A DNA stretch of 28,905 bases from Proteiniphilum sp. (GCA_016649795.1 JAENWZ010000004.1:1-28905); one strand, 5' to 3'; positions 17,577 through 26,177 are shown, counted from the first letter of the stretch. Translations and numbers: made by a program. The notes: generated by a model from the sequence alone, not told the origin.

Positions 17577-18749
17577 ATGAGCAATCAACGATACAATAAG
17601 CGCGGAGTCTCGGCATCGAAAGAAGATGTGCACAACGCCATCAAAGAGATCGACAAAGGATTATTTCCAAAAGCATTCTGTAAAATTATCCCCGACTATC
17701 TGGGAAACGATCCTGCCTATTGTAACATCATGCATGCCGATGGTGCCGGCACAAAATCATCGCTGGCATATATTTACTGGCGTGAAACCGGAGATATTTC
17801 CGTATGGAAAGGAATCGCGCAGGATGCGCTGATTATGAATCTGGATGATCTTTTATGTATAGGTGCCACAGATAACATACTGCTCTCATCGACTATAGGA
17901 AGAAATAAAAACCTGATTCCCGGAGAGGTCATCTCAGCCATTATTAACGGGACCAACGAGCTGTGTGAGGAACTCTCTTCTCTTGGTGTGCATGTTTATC
18001 CTACAGGAGGAGAAACAGCCGATGTGGGCGATCTGGTGCGGACCATCATTGTGGACAGTACGGTGACATGCCGTATGAAACGCTCCGAGGTCATTGACAA
18101 TGCCCGTATTCAGGCAGGAGATCTGATTGTAGGTCTCTCATCTACGGGACAGGCAACTTACGAGAAAGAATATAACGGAGGTATGGGCAGCAACGGGTTG
18201 ACGTCGGCCCGTCACGATGTGTTTGCCAACTACCTGGCGCAAAAATATCCCGAAAGTTTCGATGCTTCCATTCCTGCCGATCTGGTCTATTCAGGTGGGA
18301 TGAAACTAACAGAAATGATTGAGGATCTTGGTATTGATGCCGGAAAACTGGTGCTATCCCCTACCCGCACCTACGCTCCAGTTATATCACAGATTATCAG
18401 TGTATTAAGTGGTAATATTCATGGGATGGTGCATTGTTCAGGCGGTGCCCAGACAAAGATTCTGCATTTCCTGGGAGATGGATTGAAGGTTATAAAGAAC
18501 AATCTTTTTCCTATTCCTCCCCTCTTCGATCTGATTCAAAAACAATCGGAAACCGATTGGAGCGAGATGTACAGAGTGTTCAATATGGGACACCGGATGG
18601 AACTCTATCTCCCCGAAGCCTATGCTGAACGGGTAATAGAGATTGCCGGATCGTTCCATATCGATGCACAGATCATTGGTCACGTAGAAAAATCAGATCA
18701 GCGCGAACTGCTGATCGAGAGTGAACAGGGACGCTTCTATTATTCATAA
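17577..18749 (+). CDS. purM: Phosphoribosylformylglycinamidine cyclo-ligase (AIR synthase), divergent Bacteroidota form
   Basis: PurM closes the imidazole ring: FGAM plus ATP gives AIR, the fifth step of purine synthesis. At 390 residues it is longer than the E. coli enzyme (about 345) and diverged, but the landmarks line up: YNKRGVSASKEDV at the start, DGAGTKSSLAY, GIAQDALIMNLDDLLCIGA, PTGGETADVGD, LSPTRTYAPVI, HCSGGAQTKIL and EMYRVFNMGHRME. The extra length comes from a longer N-terminus and a middle insertion around YNGGMGSNGLTSARHDVF. It starts at 17577 after a leader of about 65 bases. Its stop codon (TAA 18747-18749) is one base before the prfA ATG, so the two are almost certainly co-transcribed and possibly translationally coupled. 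The main alternative, another AIR-synthase-fold protein such as ThiL or SelD, fits less well. Confidence 0.9.
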   Translation: MSNQRYNKRGVSASKEDVHNAIKEIDKGLFPKAFCKIIPDYLGNDPAYCNIMHADGAGTKSSLAYIYWRETGDISVWKGIAQDALIMNLDDLLCIGATDNILLSSTIGRNKNLIPGEVISAIINGTNELCEELSSLGVHVYPTGGETADVGDLVRTIIVDSTVTCRMKRSEVIDNARIQAGDLIVGLSSTGQATYEKEYNGGMGSNGLTSARHDVFANYLAQKYPESFDASIPADLVYSGGMKLTEMIEDLGIDAGKLVLSPTRTYAPVISQIISVLSGNIHGMVHCSGGAQTKILHFLGDGLKVIKNNLFPIPPLFDLIQKQSETDWSEMYRVFNMGHRMELYLPEAYAERVIEIAGSFHIDAQIIGHVEKSDQRELLIESEQGRFYYS

Positions 18750-18750
18750 T

Positions 18751-19836
18751 ATGTCAGATAATTCATTACTTTTTAAATTACAGCACCTTGTCACCCGCTT
18801 TGAAGAAGTGGCTACATTGATAACCGATCCGGAAGTAATTTCGGATATGAACAGATATGTAAAACTGAACAAAGAGTACAGTGATCTGCAAAAAATTGTG
18901 GAGGTACGTAACGAGTATAAGGCCGCGCTCGATAGTACAGCAGAAGCAAAAAATATTCTGGAGAATGCGTCAGATGCCGATCTGAGACAGCTTGCCATTG
19001 AAGAGCTTTTAACCAACACAGAAAAAATTCCGGCCCTGGAGGAGAAGATCAAACTGATGCTGATCCCTGCCGATCCCGAAGATGCAAAGAATGTGATTAT
19101 GGAGATCCGTGCCGGAACAGGTGGTGATGAAGCCTCTATTTTCGCGGGCGATCTCTACAAGATGTACACGAGATACTGCGAGAGCAAAGAGTGGAAAACA
19201 GAAGTGACCAGCCTTACCGAAGGGACTGCAGGAGGTTTTAAAGAGATTATCTTTACTGTTTCAGGTACCGATGTTTACGGAACACTGAAATATGAATCGG
19301 GTGTACACAGGGTACAACGTGTACCCCAGACCGAGACACAGGGACGTGTGCATACATCAGCGGCGACAGTGGCTGTGCTACCGGAAGCTGAAGAGTTTGA
19401 TTTTGAGCTCAACCCGGCAGATGTCGATTTCCATACGGCCCGCTCCAGTGGTGCCGGAGGACAAAATGTGAACAAGGTAGAGACCAAGGTGCAGCTGACA
19501 CACAGACCTTCAGGAATGGTGGTGATCTGTCAGCAAGCCCGTTCGCAGTTACAGAACAGGGAACTCGCCATGCAGATGCTTCGCACGAAATTGTATGATA
19601 TTGAGCTCTCCAAACGACAGGGAGATATTGCATCACGCCGTAAAACCATGGTCTCCACCGGCGACAGATCAGCTAAGATACGCACCTACAACTACCCCCA
19701 GGGACGTATCACTGATCACCGTATCAGCTACACCATCTATAATCTTTCAGCTTTTATGGATGGCGATATTCAGGGTGTAATTGATCAGTTAATGGTGAGC
19801 GAAAATGCGGAAAGGATGAAGGATACTGATTTATAA
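18751..19836 (+). CDS. prfA: Peptide chain release factor 1
   Basis: RF1 ends translation at UAA and UAG. It has 361 residues, the normal length. The stop-codon-reading tripeptide PxT is PQT at 192-194 (in GVHRVQRVPQTETQGR), which identifies RF1 rather than RF2 (SPF). The peptidyl-hydrolysis motif GGQ is at 236-238 in SSGAGGQNVNK, with Gln238 the usual site of methylation by PrmC. Domain 1 (residues 1 to about 110) is the helical arm. The ATG at 18751 (MSDNSLLFKL) is chosen: it begins one base after the purM stop and matches the family start, while an upstream in-frame GTG at 18721 lies inside purM. The gap to pyrF is 101 bp without a terminator. Confidence 0.97.
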   Translation: MSDNSLLFKLQHLVTRFEEVATLITDPEVISDMNRYVKLNKEYSDLQKIVEVRNEYKAALDSTAEAKNILENASDADLRQLAIEELLTNTEKIPALEEKIKLMLIPADPEDAKNVIMEIRAGTGGDEASIFAGDLYKMYTRYCESKEWKTEVTSLTEGTAGGFKEIIFTVSGTDVYGTLKYESGVHRVQRVPQTETQGRVHTSAATVAVLPEAEEFDFELNPADVDFHTARSSGAGGQNVNKVETKVQLTHRPSGMVVICQQARSQLQNRELAMQMLRTKLYDIELSKRQGDIASRRKTMVSTGDRSAKIRTYNYPQGRITDHRISYTIYNLSAFMDGDIQGVIDQLMVSENAERMKDTDL

Positions 19837-19937
19837 TTACTCCATTTTTTCATTATACCCTACGTGGATACTTATGCTCCGGTGATGAATAAAATGCCTG
19901 GCACCTGGAAGTAATTGATGTTTCAAACTGACAATAT

Positions 19938-20765
19938 ATGAATAAACAACAACTTTTTGAACAGATACAGAAAAAACAGTCTTTCCTCTGCGTGGGACTT
20001 GATACAGATGTAACAAAGATTCCTGCACATCTGCTCGATGAGGATGATCCCATCTACACGTTCAACAAAGCCATCATCGATGCTACAGCACCCTACTGCG
20101 TGGCATATAAGCCCAACCTGGCTTTCTACGAGAGTATGGGTGTGAAGGGATGGCTGGCGTTTGAGAAAACGGTGGCCTATATCCGTCAGCGCTATCCGCT
20201 ACATTTTATTATTGCCGATGCCAAGCGTGGTGATATCGGCAACACCAGCGAGATGTATGCCCGCTCCTTCTTCGATGAGATGAAGGTGGATGCTGTCACC
20301 GTGGCACCTTACATGGGGGAGGACAGCGTGAAGCCTTTCCTGCTTTACCCCGAACGATGGGTGATCCTGCTCGCGCTCACCAGCAACAAAGGGTCGCTCG
20401 ACTTCCAGCTGACCAGGGATGAGCAGGGTGAGCGTCTCTTTGAAAAAGTACTTCGTACTTCCCAACAATGGACAGATGATGAGCAGATGATGTACGTTGT
20501 AGGTGCGACACAGGGCCAACTGTTTGAAGAAGTACGGAAGATCGTGCCCGGCCATTTCCTGCTGGTTCCGGGTGTAGGCGCTCAGGGCGGCTCCCTGGAG
20601 GAGGTGTGCCGGTATGGAATGAACAAGCAATGCGGATTACTGGTAAACTCATCACGGGGAATTATCTATGCCGGCAGTGACGATGATTTCGCTTCTGAGG
20701 CTGCCAAGGAGGCGAAAATACTACAGCTTGAAATGAAAGAAATGCTCGGGAAATACCTGGTTTAA
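19938..20765 (+). CDS. pyrF: Orotidine 5'-phosphate decarboxylase
   Basis: Catalyses the last step of UMP synthesis, OMP to UMP plus CO2. At 275 residues it belongs to the longer PyrF subfamily (type 2, about 270-280 residues, found in Bacteroidota, actinobacteria and some proteobacteria) rather than the 230-residue E. coli type. The N-terminus has FLCVGLDTD. The catalytic block is FIIADAKRGDIGNTS with Lys96 and Asp94/Asp99 as the charge network. LVPGVGAQGG (phosphate-binding loop) and LVNSSRGIIYA complete the barrel. The ATG at 19938 gives MNKQQLFEQIQKKQSFL. The 101-bp gap after prfA has no recognisable terminator or strong promoter, so transcription may continue from purM-prfA. Confidence 0.95.
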   Translation: MNKQQLFEQIQKKQSFLCVGLDTDVTKIPAHLLDEDDPIYTFNKAIIDATAPYCVAYKPNLAFYESMGVKGWLAFEKTVAYIRQRYPLHFIIADAKRGDIGNTSEMYARSFFDEMKVDAVTVAPYMGEDSVKPFLLYPERWVILLALTSNKGSLDFQLTRDEQGERLFEKVLRTSQQWTDDEQMMYVVGATQGQLFEEVRKIVPGHFLLVPGVGAQGGSLEEVCRYGMNKQCGLLVNSSRGIIYAGSDDDFASEAAKEAKILQLEMKEMLGKYLV

Positions 20766-20769
20766 ACTA

Positions 20770-20811
20770 CTGTTCACTGATCACTGAAAGCTGATAACTG
20801 ACAACTGACAT
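20770..20811 (+). repeat. Six phased heptamers (CTGAnAA-like) directly before the HD-domain gene
   Basis: CTGTTCA, CTGATCA, CTGAAAG, CTGATAA, CTGACAA and CTGACAT follow each other without a gap for 42 bases, starting 5 bases after the pyrF stop and ending one base before the next ATG. All units begin CTG and diverge only at the last four positions. It fills the whole gap and leaves no Shine-Dalgarno. Confidence 0.75.
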
Positions 20812-20812
20812 A

Positions 20813-22033
20813 ATGATAAAGCGAAAAATAATTAACGATCCTGTTTTCGGATTCATAAGCATACCCAACGATTTTGTGTATGAGGTTATTCAGCATCCTT
20901 ATCTGCAACGATTAAACCGTATTCGTCAGCTGGGACTGGCTCCTTTTGTCTATCCCGGAGCACAGCACACCCGTTTTCATCATTCCCTGGGGGCAATGTT
21001 TCTGATGGACGAAGCGTTAAAAACGCTGAGGGAAAAAGGGCACGATATCTCACCGCAGGAATACAACGGGGCACTGGCTGCGATCCTGATGCACGATATT
21101 GGTCACGGTCCCTTCTCCCACGTACTTGAACATACACTGGTGACCAACGTGCACCATGAGCGCATCTCCCTGCTCATGATGCAACAGATGAACAAGGAAT
21201 GGAACGGCAGGCTGCAGACAGCCATCGACATTTTTACCGACAGCCACCCCAAACGATTCCTCCACCAGCTGGTGAGCGGTCAACTGGATGTGGACAGACT
21301 CGACTATCTGCGTCGTGACAGTTTCTTCACCGGTGTGAGCGAAGGGAATATCGGATCGGCACGCATCATCAAAATGCTTGACCTGAAAGAAGAACGACTG
21401 GTGGTTGAATCAAAAGGTATCTACTCCATTGAAAATTTTCTCATGTCGCGTCGGCTGATGTACTGGCAGGTTTATCTGCATAAAACAGCCGTGGCAGCCG
21501 AAAAGATGATGATCAACACGCTTAAGAGAGCCAAAGAGCTTTCGATGACCGGGGAGAAACTGTTTGCCTCCCCTGCCCTCTCCTATTTTTTAACGAATGA
21601 GACTACCATCACCGATTTTGAAAATAACGGTGCAGCACTGCTTCATTTTATGAACTTGGACGACAATGATATATGGACCGCACTGAAAGTATGGGTAACA
21701 CACCACGACAAGGTTTTATCGCTGTTAAGTGACGGAATGGTCAACCGGAGGCTATTTAAAATAGAAATTTTGGAGGAGAAGGTCAACGAAGAGAAAATAG
21801 GCTCCTGTCTTGAAAAGTACATGAATATTTACCGGATCAGCCGTCACGAAGCCTCCTACCTTATTTCGTCGGATATCCTGACAACTGATATGTACAGTGA
21901 AAAAGACGACAGTATAGACATTCTTTACAAAGACGGCAGGGTGAAAGATATCTCCGAAGCATCTGACATGTTCAATATCGAACTGTTATCTAAAACGGGA
22001 GTGAAGTACTATTTCGCCCATTTAAGAGGGTGA
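20813..22033 (+). CDS. HD-superfamily phosphohydrolase (SAMHD1/dGTPase-like)
   Basis: A 406-residue cytoplasmic metal-dependent hydrolase. The HD signature is intact: His at 56/57 (TRFHHSLG), His94-Asp95 (LMHDIGHGPFSH) and Asp159 (GQLDVDRLDYLRRDS), the arrangement found in the SAMHD1/dNTP triphosphohydrolase branch. YPGAQHTRFHHSLG also matches that branch. Likely substrates are dNTPs or another nucleotide; the sequence does not settle which. The C-terminal third is helical, without a known domain. The start ATG at 20813 directly follows a heptamer array that fills the space after pyrF. Location next to pyrF and purM fits nucleotide-pool control but is only context. Its last 12 bases overlap the end of the convergent DUF454 gene. 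Confidence 0.85.
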   Translation: MIKRKIINDPVFGFISIPNDFVYEVIQHPYLQRLNRIRQLGLAPFVYPGAQHTRFHHSLGAMFLMDEALKTLREKGHDISPQEYNGALAAILMHDIGHGPFSHVLEHTLVTNVHHERISLLMMQQMNKEWNGRLQTAIDIFTDSHPKRFLHQLVSGQLDVDRLDYLRRDSFFTGVSEGNIGSARIIKMLDLKEERLVVESKGIYSIENFLMSRRLMYWQVYLHKTAVAAEKMMINTLKRAKELSMTGEKLFASPALSYFLTNETTITDFENNGAALLHFMNLDDNDIWTALKVWVTHHDKVLSLLSDGMVNRRLFKIEILEEKVNEEKIGSCLEKYMNIYRISRHEASYLISSDILTTDMYSEKDDSIDILYKDGRVKDISEASDMFNIELLSKTGVKYYFAHLRG

Positions 22034-22552
22034 TTGCACCTCATCTTCGGGCCGTTTCACAGGATCATCCTGTGCTGTTGGTACAAAGAACCAAACCACA
22101 ACCAAACCGATCACCCCAAGAGAGAGTATCACCACTCTGATCAAAACAATTTGTATCATAACAAAGGAAGAGAACAATACCATAAGCGTCATAAAGGCAA
22201 TGATGCCTATCTTCCCTTTTCTTGTAACACCTTTACGTCGCTGGTAACTCTTAATTCTTGGACCCAGTATCCTGTTGTTCAACAACCAGTTATATAGTTT
22301 CTCCGAGCTTTTGGCAAATAATATTGCAGATAACAGAGCCAGCGGTGTCACCGGCAGACCGGGAACAACAACGCCCAGAAGAGCCAGTGCAAGAGAGAGC
22401 GTGCCCCCTATGATGTATAAAGCACGTCTGATCCTGTTTTTTCCTATCTCCAGTTTTACTTTTTCCTCCGGTACGGCAATAGAGAGATCACGCACTGTTG
22501 GTCTGTAGCTTATATTGGGGTCTTTATCCATTTTTTCAAATAGTACTTCCAT
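22022..22552 (-). CDS. DUF454 (YbaN-like) inner-membrane protein
   Basis: About 176 residues, with a soluble N-terminal part followed by the DUF454 domain: the membrane hairpin YIIGGTLSLALALLGVVVPG with LPVTPLALLSA, then FAKSSEKLYNWLLNNRILGP, a basic loop (KSYQRRKGVTRKGK) and two more hydrophobic segments (IIAFMTLMVLFSSFVM and IRVVILSLGVIGLVVVWFF). The family is widespread and its function is unknown. An in-frame extension to 22612 exists but lies upstream of the promoter at 22574-22603, so translation starts at 22552 (MEVLFEK) or at 22531 (MDKDPNIS, 169 residues); the choice is open. It is divergent from the phosphatase gene and overlaps the HD gene tail to tail by 12 bases, so antisense read-through between the two messages is possible. 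Confidence 0.82.
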   Translation of the reverse strand: MEVLFEKMDKDPNISYRPTVRDLSIAVPEEKVKLEIGKNRIRRALYIIGGTLSLALALLGVVVPGLPVTPLALLSAILFAKSSEKLYNWLLNNRILGPRIKSYQRRKGVTRKGKIGIIAFMTLMVLFSSFVMIQIVLIRVVILSLGVIGLVVVWFFVPTAQDDPVKRPEDEVQSPS

Positions 22553-22573
22553 TGAAACAAAATTGTAAGGTTG

Positions 22574-22603
22574 CAAAGATAACCAAATAATCAGTAAGTT
22601 CAA
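22574..22603 (-). promoter_or_regulatory. Consensus promoter for the DUF454 gene
   Basis: On the minus strand TTG (complement of 22601-22603), exactly 19 bases, then TATCTTTG (complement of 22574-22581). Both boxes and the spacing match the Bacteroidota sigma-70 consensus. It fixes the start codon downstream of 22574. Confidence 0.75.
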
Positions 22604-22651
22604 GCGTTCCAAATTGGGTTCACATCTCTTTCAATTTCTTATCAATAATTT

Positions 22652-22682
22652 TTTGGTCTTCATCAGAATTCCATTATCTTTG
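22652..22682 (+). promoter_or_regulatory. Consensus promoter for the low-molecular-weight phosphatase gene
   Basis: TTTG (22652-22655), 19 bases, TATCTTTG (22675-22682): a full match to TTTG-N19-TAnnTTTG, 43 bases before the ATG. It is back to back with the DUF454 promoter, with 48 bases between the two -33 boxes. Confidence 0.8.
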
Positions 22683-22725
22683 TAATCATTGTTAAGGTTA
22701 TAGAAAGAAAACAGCTGTAATAGGT

Positions 22726-23235
22726 ATGAACCCCACTGAAGGAAAGAAAAAGAAAATACGCCTGCTTTTCGTTTGTCTTGGAAATATCTGCCGCTCACCG
22801 GCAGCCGAAGGCATTATGTCGGGAATTGTAGAGAAGAACGGGCTACAGGATATCATCGATGTGGATTCAGCAGGTACTTCGGGCTGGCACCAGGGGGATC
22901 TGCCAGATGAGCGGATGCGTTCTCACGGAGAGAAAAGAGGATATGATTTTTGTAGTCACGCCCGCAAATTCAGGGAATCTGATTTTGATGATTTCGATTA
23001 TATCATTGTGATGGACGAGAACAATTACAGTAGCGTGAAATCATTGGCATCAGGTAAGGATCAGGCAGATAAGATTCACCTGATGACTGAGTTCTCAGTG
23101 CAGTTCAACTATCATAACCACATACCTGATCCCTATTACGGCGGTTCATCCGGATTTGAGCTTGTACTCGATCTGCTGGAAGATGCCTGTGAAGGACTAT
23201 TGCAGGTAATTAAAAAAGAACATTCGATTTACTGA
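22726..23235 (+). CDS. Low-molecular-weight protein-tyrosine phosphatase
   Basis: A 169-residue cytoplasmic phosphatase of the LMW-PTP fold. The catalytic loop CX5R is CLGNICRS with Cys17 and Arg23, and the general acid Asp135 lies in DPYYGG, the usual DPY motif. Length is slightly above the family norm (about 150-160) because of a basic N-terminal tail (MNPTEGKKKK). In other bacteria these enzymes reverse tyrosine phosphorylation of Wzc-like kinases in capsule control, or of other proteins, or resemble arsenate reductases. No capsule genes or ars genes are present nearby, so the substrate is open; arsenate reduction is unlikely because the DPYY form points to phosphatases. It has its own consensus promoter and ends in a strong bidirectional terminator. 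Confidence 0.92.
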   Translation: MNPTEGKKKKIRLLFVCLGNICRSPAAEGIMSGIVEKNGLQDIIDVDSAGTSGWHQGDLPDERMRSHGEKRGYDFCSHARKFRESDFDDFDYIIVMDENNYSSVKSLASGKDQADKIHLMTEFSVQFNYHNHIPDPYYGGSSGFELVLDLLEDACEGLLQVIKKEHSIY

Positions 23236-23238
23236 TAT

Positions 23239-23270
23239 AAAAAAACGGCTGCAATTTCAGCCGTTTTTTT
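23239..23270. terminator. Bidirectional terminator between the phosphatase gene and prs
   Basis: CGGCTG (23246-23251), loop CAATTT, CAGCCG (23258-23263), with a run of A before (23239-23245) and a run of T after (23264-23270). It can end the plus-strand phosphatase message 4 bases after its stop, and also the minus-strand prs message about 75 bases after its stop. Confidence 0.92.
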
Positions 23271-23343
23271 ACCATGAAAATGAGATAAATTTCAATTTGA
23301 TCGATCAATAGTTCATACGTACCACTACCCGGTATCGCCCTCG

Positions 23344-24279
23344 TTAAACAATATACAACGAGCTAATTGACTGATTGTTGCATACTCTCATAATGGAGTC
23401 TGCAAACATCTCGGCAACAGAGAGTATTTTCACTTTATCCGATTTCATTGGGTAGGGAATACTATCGGTGAAAATGATCTCCTTTAAGTGTGAATGATCC
23501 ACTCTTGCAGAGGCGGGATCAGACATCACGGCATGGCTGGCGATAGCACGCACCGAGTTGGCTCCATGTTCCATAATCAGATCGGCAGCTTTGGTGATGG
23601 TTCCGGCGGTATCAACGATATCATCGATGAGTAAGACATCCATTCCACTCACATCTCCGATAATCTGCATATCCGATATTTCATTCGCCTTCTTCCGCAG
23701 TTTGTAGCAGATAACCATGGGACAACCCAGGAACTTGGAATATGCACTGGCACGTTTTGTTCCTCCCACATCGGGTGTGGCTATGACCATATTTTTCGAA
23801 TCCAGCAGTTTCAGGTATTCCACGAACACACCGGATGCATAGAGGTGATCGACAGGGACATTGAAAAATCCCTGAATCTGGTCTGCGTGTAGATCCATCG
23901 TGATCAAACGGTTGATGCCGGCAGCGGCCAGCATATCAGCGATCAGTTTCGCTCCGATGCTTACGCGGGGTTTATCTTTTCTGTCCTGCCTGGCCCAACC
24001 GAAATAGGGAATGACAGCAACGATGGACTTAGCTGATGCCCTTTTTGCCGCATCAATCATCAGCAATAATTCCATCAGGTTGTCGGAATTGGGAAAAGTA
24101 GATTGGATTAGAAATACCTGCTTGCCGCGAATAGATTCTTCATAAGAAACGGCAAACTCGCCATCGGCGAAATGTTCAATGATCATGTTACCCAACGGGC
24201 AACCCAAGCTGTTACATACCTTTTCGGCGAAATAACGAGATTTCGTTCCCGAAAAGATTTTAAATGGTCTCTCCTGCAT
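23344..24279 (-). CDS. prs: Ribose-phosphate pyrophosphokinase (PRPP synthetase)
   Basis: Makes PRPP from ribose 5-phosphate and ATP, feeding purine, pyrimidine, NAD, His and Trp synthesis. 311 residues, the normal class I length. Landmarks are the N-terminal FADGEFAVSYEESIRG, IPYFGWARQDRKDKPR, the metal/ATP signature MDLHADQIQGFF at 128-139, and the PRPP-binding loop DDIVDTAGT at 219-227. The regulatory flexible loop KDKPRVSIGAK differs from the usual KARSREPITAK but keeps the basic pattern. The start at 24279 (MQERPFKIF) follows a leader of about 70 bases whose -7 box is at 24358-24365. It is a monocistronic minus-strand gene with the GH13 gene upstream, separated by 113 bp. It supplies PRPP to pathways represented nearby (purM, pyrF). 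Confidence 0.97.
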   Translation of the reverse strand: MQERPFKIFSGTKSRYFAEKVCNSLGCPLGNMIIEHFADGEFAVSYEESIRGKQVFLIQSTFPNSDNLMELLLMIDAAKRASAKSIVAVIPYFGWARQDRKDKPRVSIGAKLIADMLAAAGINRLITMDLHADQIQGFFNVPVDHLYASGVFVEYLKLLDSKNMVIATPDVGGTKRASAYSKFLGCPMVICYKLRKKANEISDMQIIGDVSGMDVLLIDDIVDTAGTITKAADLIMEHGANSVRAIASHAVMSDPASARVDHSHLKEIIFTDSIPYPMKSDKVKILSVAEMFADSIMRVCNNQSISSLYIV

Positions 24280-24342
24280 GCTTTAAAAATTTTGAAAAAA
24301 CGAATGAAATAGTTTATTCGCGTGACTAATCTCCCAGTATAG

Positions 24343-24365
24343 TTGTGAAAGTTTCAACAAAAGTA
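24343..24365 (-). promoter_or_regulatory. prs promoter -7 element with overlapping near-palindrome
   Basis: The minus strand reads TACTTTTG (complement of 24358-24365), a TAnnTTTG match with no clear -33. Just downstream, overlapping the likely transcription start, is TTGTGAAAGTTTCAACAA (24343-24360), a near-palindrome centred on TGAAAGTTTCA. An operator is possible; chance is not excluded. Confidence 0.4.
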
Positions 24366-24392
24366 CAAAAACTAACTTCAATAAAGTATATT

Positions 24393-26090
24393 TTATAAAA
24401 AAGAAATTCTATATATCTCTCCCGAGTGAGGGTCTAGTTTGATCCTGAAGGGGTAATCGTAAGTAAACAGTAACTCATCCTCTCCTTTTTTCAGCAGCGC
24501 TGTTAATTTGCCTTCTCCTGTATCTTCTATTCCCAGAAACGAATATGCATGGGGCGGAATACGTACCGTACAATCTTTCACCTCATGGTCGAAATTAGCC
24601 ACCACAAGCAACAACTCTTTCTTATTGCTTCTCAAAAAAGCAAACAGACGGGTGGAATCGAATTCACTGTTTTCATAGTTGGCAGGCATCAGGTCGTAGA
24701 ATAATCCTCCGGAAATGGAATCCTCCTCTTTGCATACCCTGATGAGACGACTGTAGAAATCCTGCAGTTCCTTCTCTTTTCTTGTCAGTCGTTTACTGTT
24801 CCATTTGCCATTGTTGTTCCACCGGTGAAGTGTATCAACCGACCAGTAATCATAGATGGTTGTACGTCCATTCTTGCCGCTGAATCCCTCTTCATCCATT
24901 CCTTTTTCGCCGAGCTCTTGTCCCGCGTTGATCATGACCGGATTTGTATTGATGCTACAGGTCAAGATCATGGCAGATTTACCCTTATCGCCATCTTTGA
25001 GAAAATAGTCGGAAGCGATGCGTTGTTCATCATGATTCTCCATGAAGTTGAGCATCCTATCTTGTATATCTCCTACGCTGTTCAGGGTAAAAGTAATATC
25101 TGACGATGGTCTGTAACCACAGGCTACATCACGTAAGACGTCGTAAAGGGCCACCTTGTCGTAGAGGTAATCAAATGTGTTATGGCTTAGAAAGTCACGA
25201 TATGCCGAAGGATTGTATATTTCAGCCATGAAAATAATTTTTGGAAATCGGACTTTAACCTGAGGAACCACCCATTGCCAGAACTCCAATGGAACCATTT
25301 CAGCCATATCACATCGGAATCCGTCCACCTCCTTTTCTGCCCAGAAGAGGAGTATCTCTTTCATCTTTTTCCATGTATCGGGCACGGGATCGAAATAAGC
25401 AGCATTTCCGTTTATGTAATCCACACCGTAATTGAGCTTGACCGTTTCATACCAGTCAAACTGAGTAGGAGCATTGGTGAAGCAGTCGTTCCCTGTGACT
25501 TTGGCAGGAGACTCATTGTAGGAGAAGCTGACCATTTTATCGGGAGCAAGCTGTATATCTAAAGGTTGTCCGGGAAGGTAATAGAAGTTGTTTTGCGCCG
25601 AGAAGGCGATGGAGGAGTCATCCTCTTCCCCAAAATCTTTTATTCCTTTCGGTTTGCTTACCGACCGGTAATTTCGTGCCACATGATTGGGAACATTGTC
25701 TATGACCACCTTTAACCCCGCTTTGTGCGTGCGTGTTATCAACTCATCAAACTCAACCATTCTGTTGGGAATATCCTCCGCCAAATCGGGATCTACATCG
25801 AAAAAATCTCTAACAGCATAAGGCGATCCGGCTTTTCCTTTGATGATTTCGGGATATTCTTTCGGCATGCCGTAAGCAGTGTAATCGGTCGTTGAAGCAT
25901 GTGCCAGAATACCAATATACCAAACATGGGTGTAACCACTCTCTTTTATTTTTTTCAACAGATCGTTCGTAATATCGTTGAACTTCCCGCATCCGTTTTC
26001 TTCAATGGAACCGTTAATTTTGTTTCTGGAAACACTGTTCCCGATAAGTCTGGGGAATAATTGATAAATAAAAAATTTATTGTTTTGCAT
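24393..26090 (-). CDS. GH13 alpha-amylase family enzyme, intracellular
   Basis: A 565-residue glycoside hydrolase without signal peptide, so it acts in the cytoplasm on stored glycogen or imported maltodextrins. The four GH13 regions are present: region I VIDNVPNH (131-136), region II GFRCDMAEM with nucleophile Asp261, region III IIFMAEIYNP with acid/base Glu290, and region IV FMENHDEQR with Asp354. TDYTAYG lies early in the barrel, and a C-terminal beta domain follows from about 480. It therefore looks active. Exact specificity (alpha-amylase, glucosidase, or transferase) cannot be assigned from motifs alone. The start MQNNKFFIYQLFPRL follows an A/T-rich leader. It lies 87 bp after the patatin-like gene on the same strand, with no terminator between, so co-transcription is possible. 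Confidence 0.9.
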   Translation of the reverse strand: MQNNKFFIYQLFPRLIGNSVSRNKINGSIEENGCGKFNDITNDLLKKIKESGYTHVWYIGILAHASTTDYTAYGMPKEYPEIIKGKAGSPYAVRDFFDVDPDLAEDIPNRMVEFDELITRTHKAGLKVVIDNVPNHVARNYRSVSKPKGIKDFGEEDDSSIAFSAQNNFYYLPGQPLDIQLAPDKMVSFSYNESPAKVTGNDCFTNAPTQFDWYETVKLNYGVDYINGNAAYFDPVPDTWKKMKEILLFWAEKEVDGFRCDMAEMVPLEFWQWVVPQVKVRFPKIIFMAEIYNPSAYRDFLSHNTFDYLYDKVALYDVLRDVACGYRPSSDITFTLNSVGDIQDRMLNFMENHDEQRIASDYFLKDGDKGKSAMILTCSINTNPVMINAGQELGEKGMDEEGFSGKNGRTTIYDYWSVDTLHRWNNNGKWNSKRLTRKEKELQDFYSRLIRVCKEEDSISGGLFYDLMPANYENSEFDSTRLFAFLRSNKKELLLVVANFDHEVKDCTVRIPPHAYSFLGIEDTGEGKLTALLKKGEDELLFTYDYPFRIKLDPHSGEIYRISFL

Positions 26091-26177
26091 AAGATTATTT
26101 TATTTATTTTTTAATTATTTGTAAGCCTGCGAAAACCATATCCTACTTCTCAATGGTCTACCAGACCGGACCATATT

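Noticed and set aside
26153..26174. ATGGTC/GACCAT stem after the patatin-like gene as a terminator
   Set aside because: The stem is 6 bp with a 10-base loop and there is no T-run on the minus strand after it.
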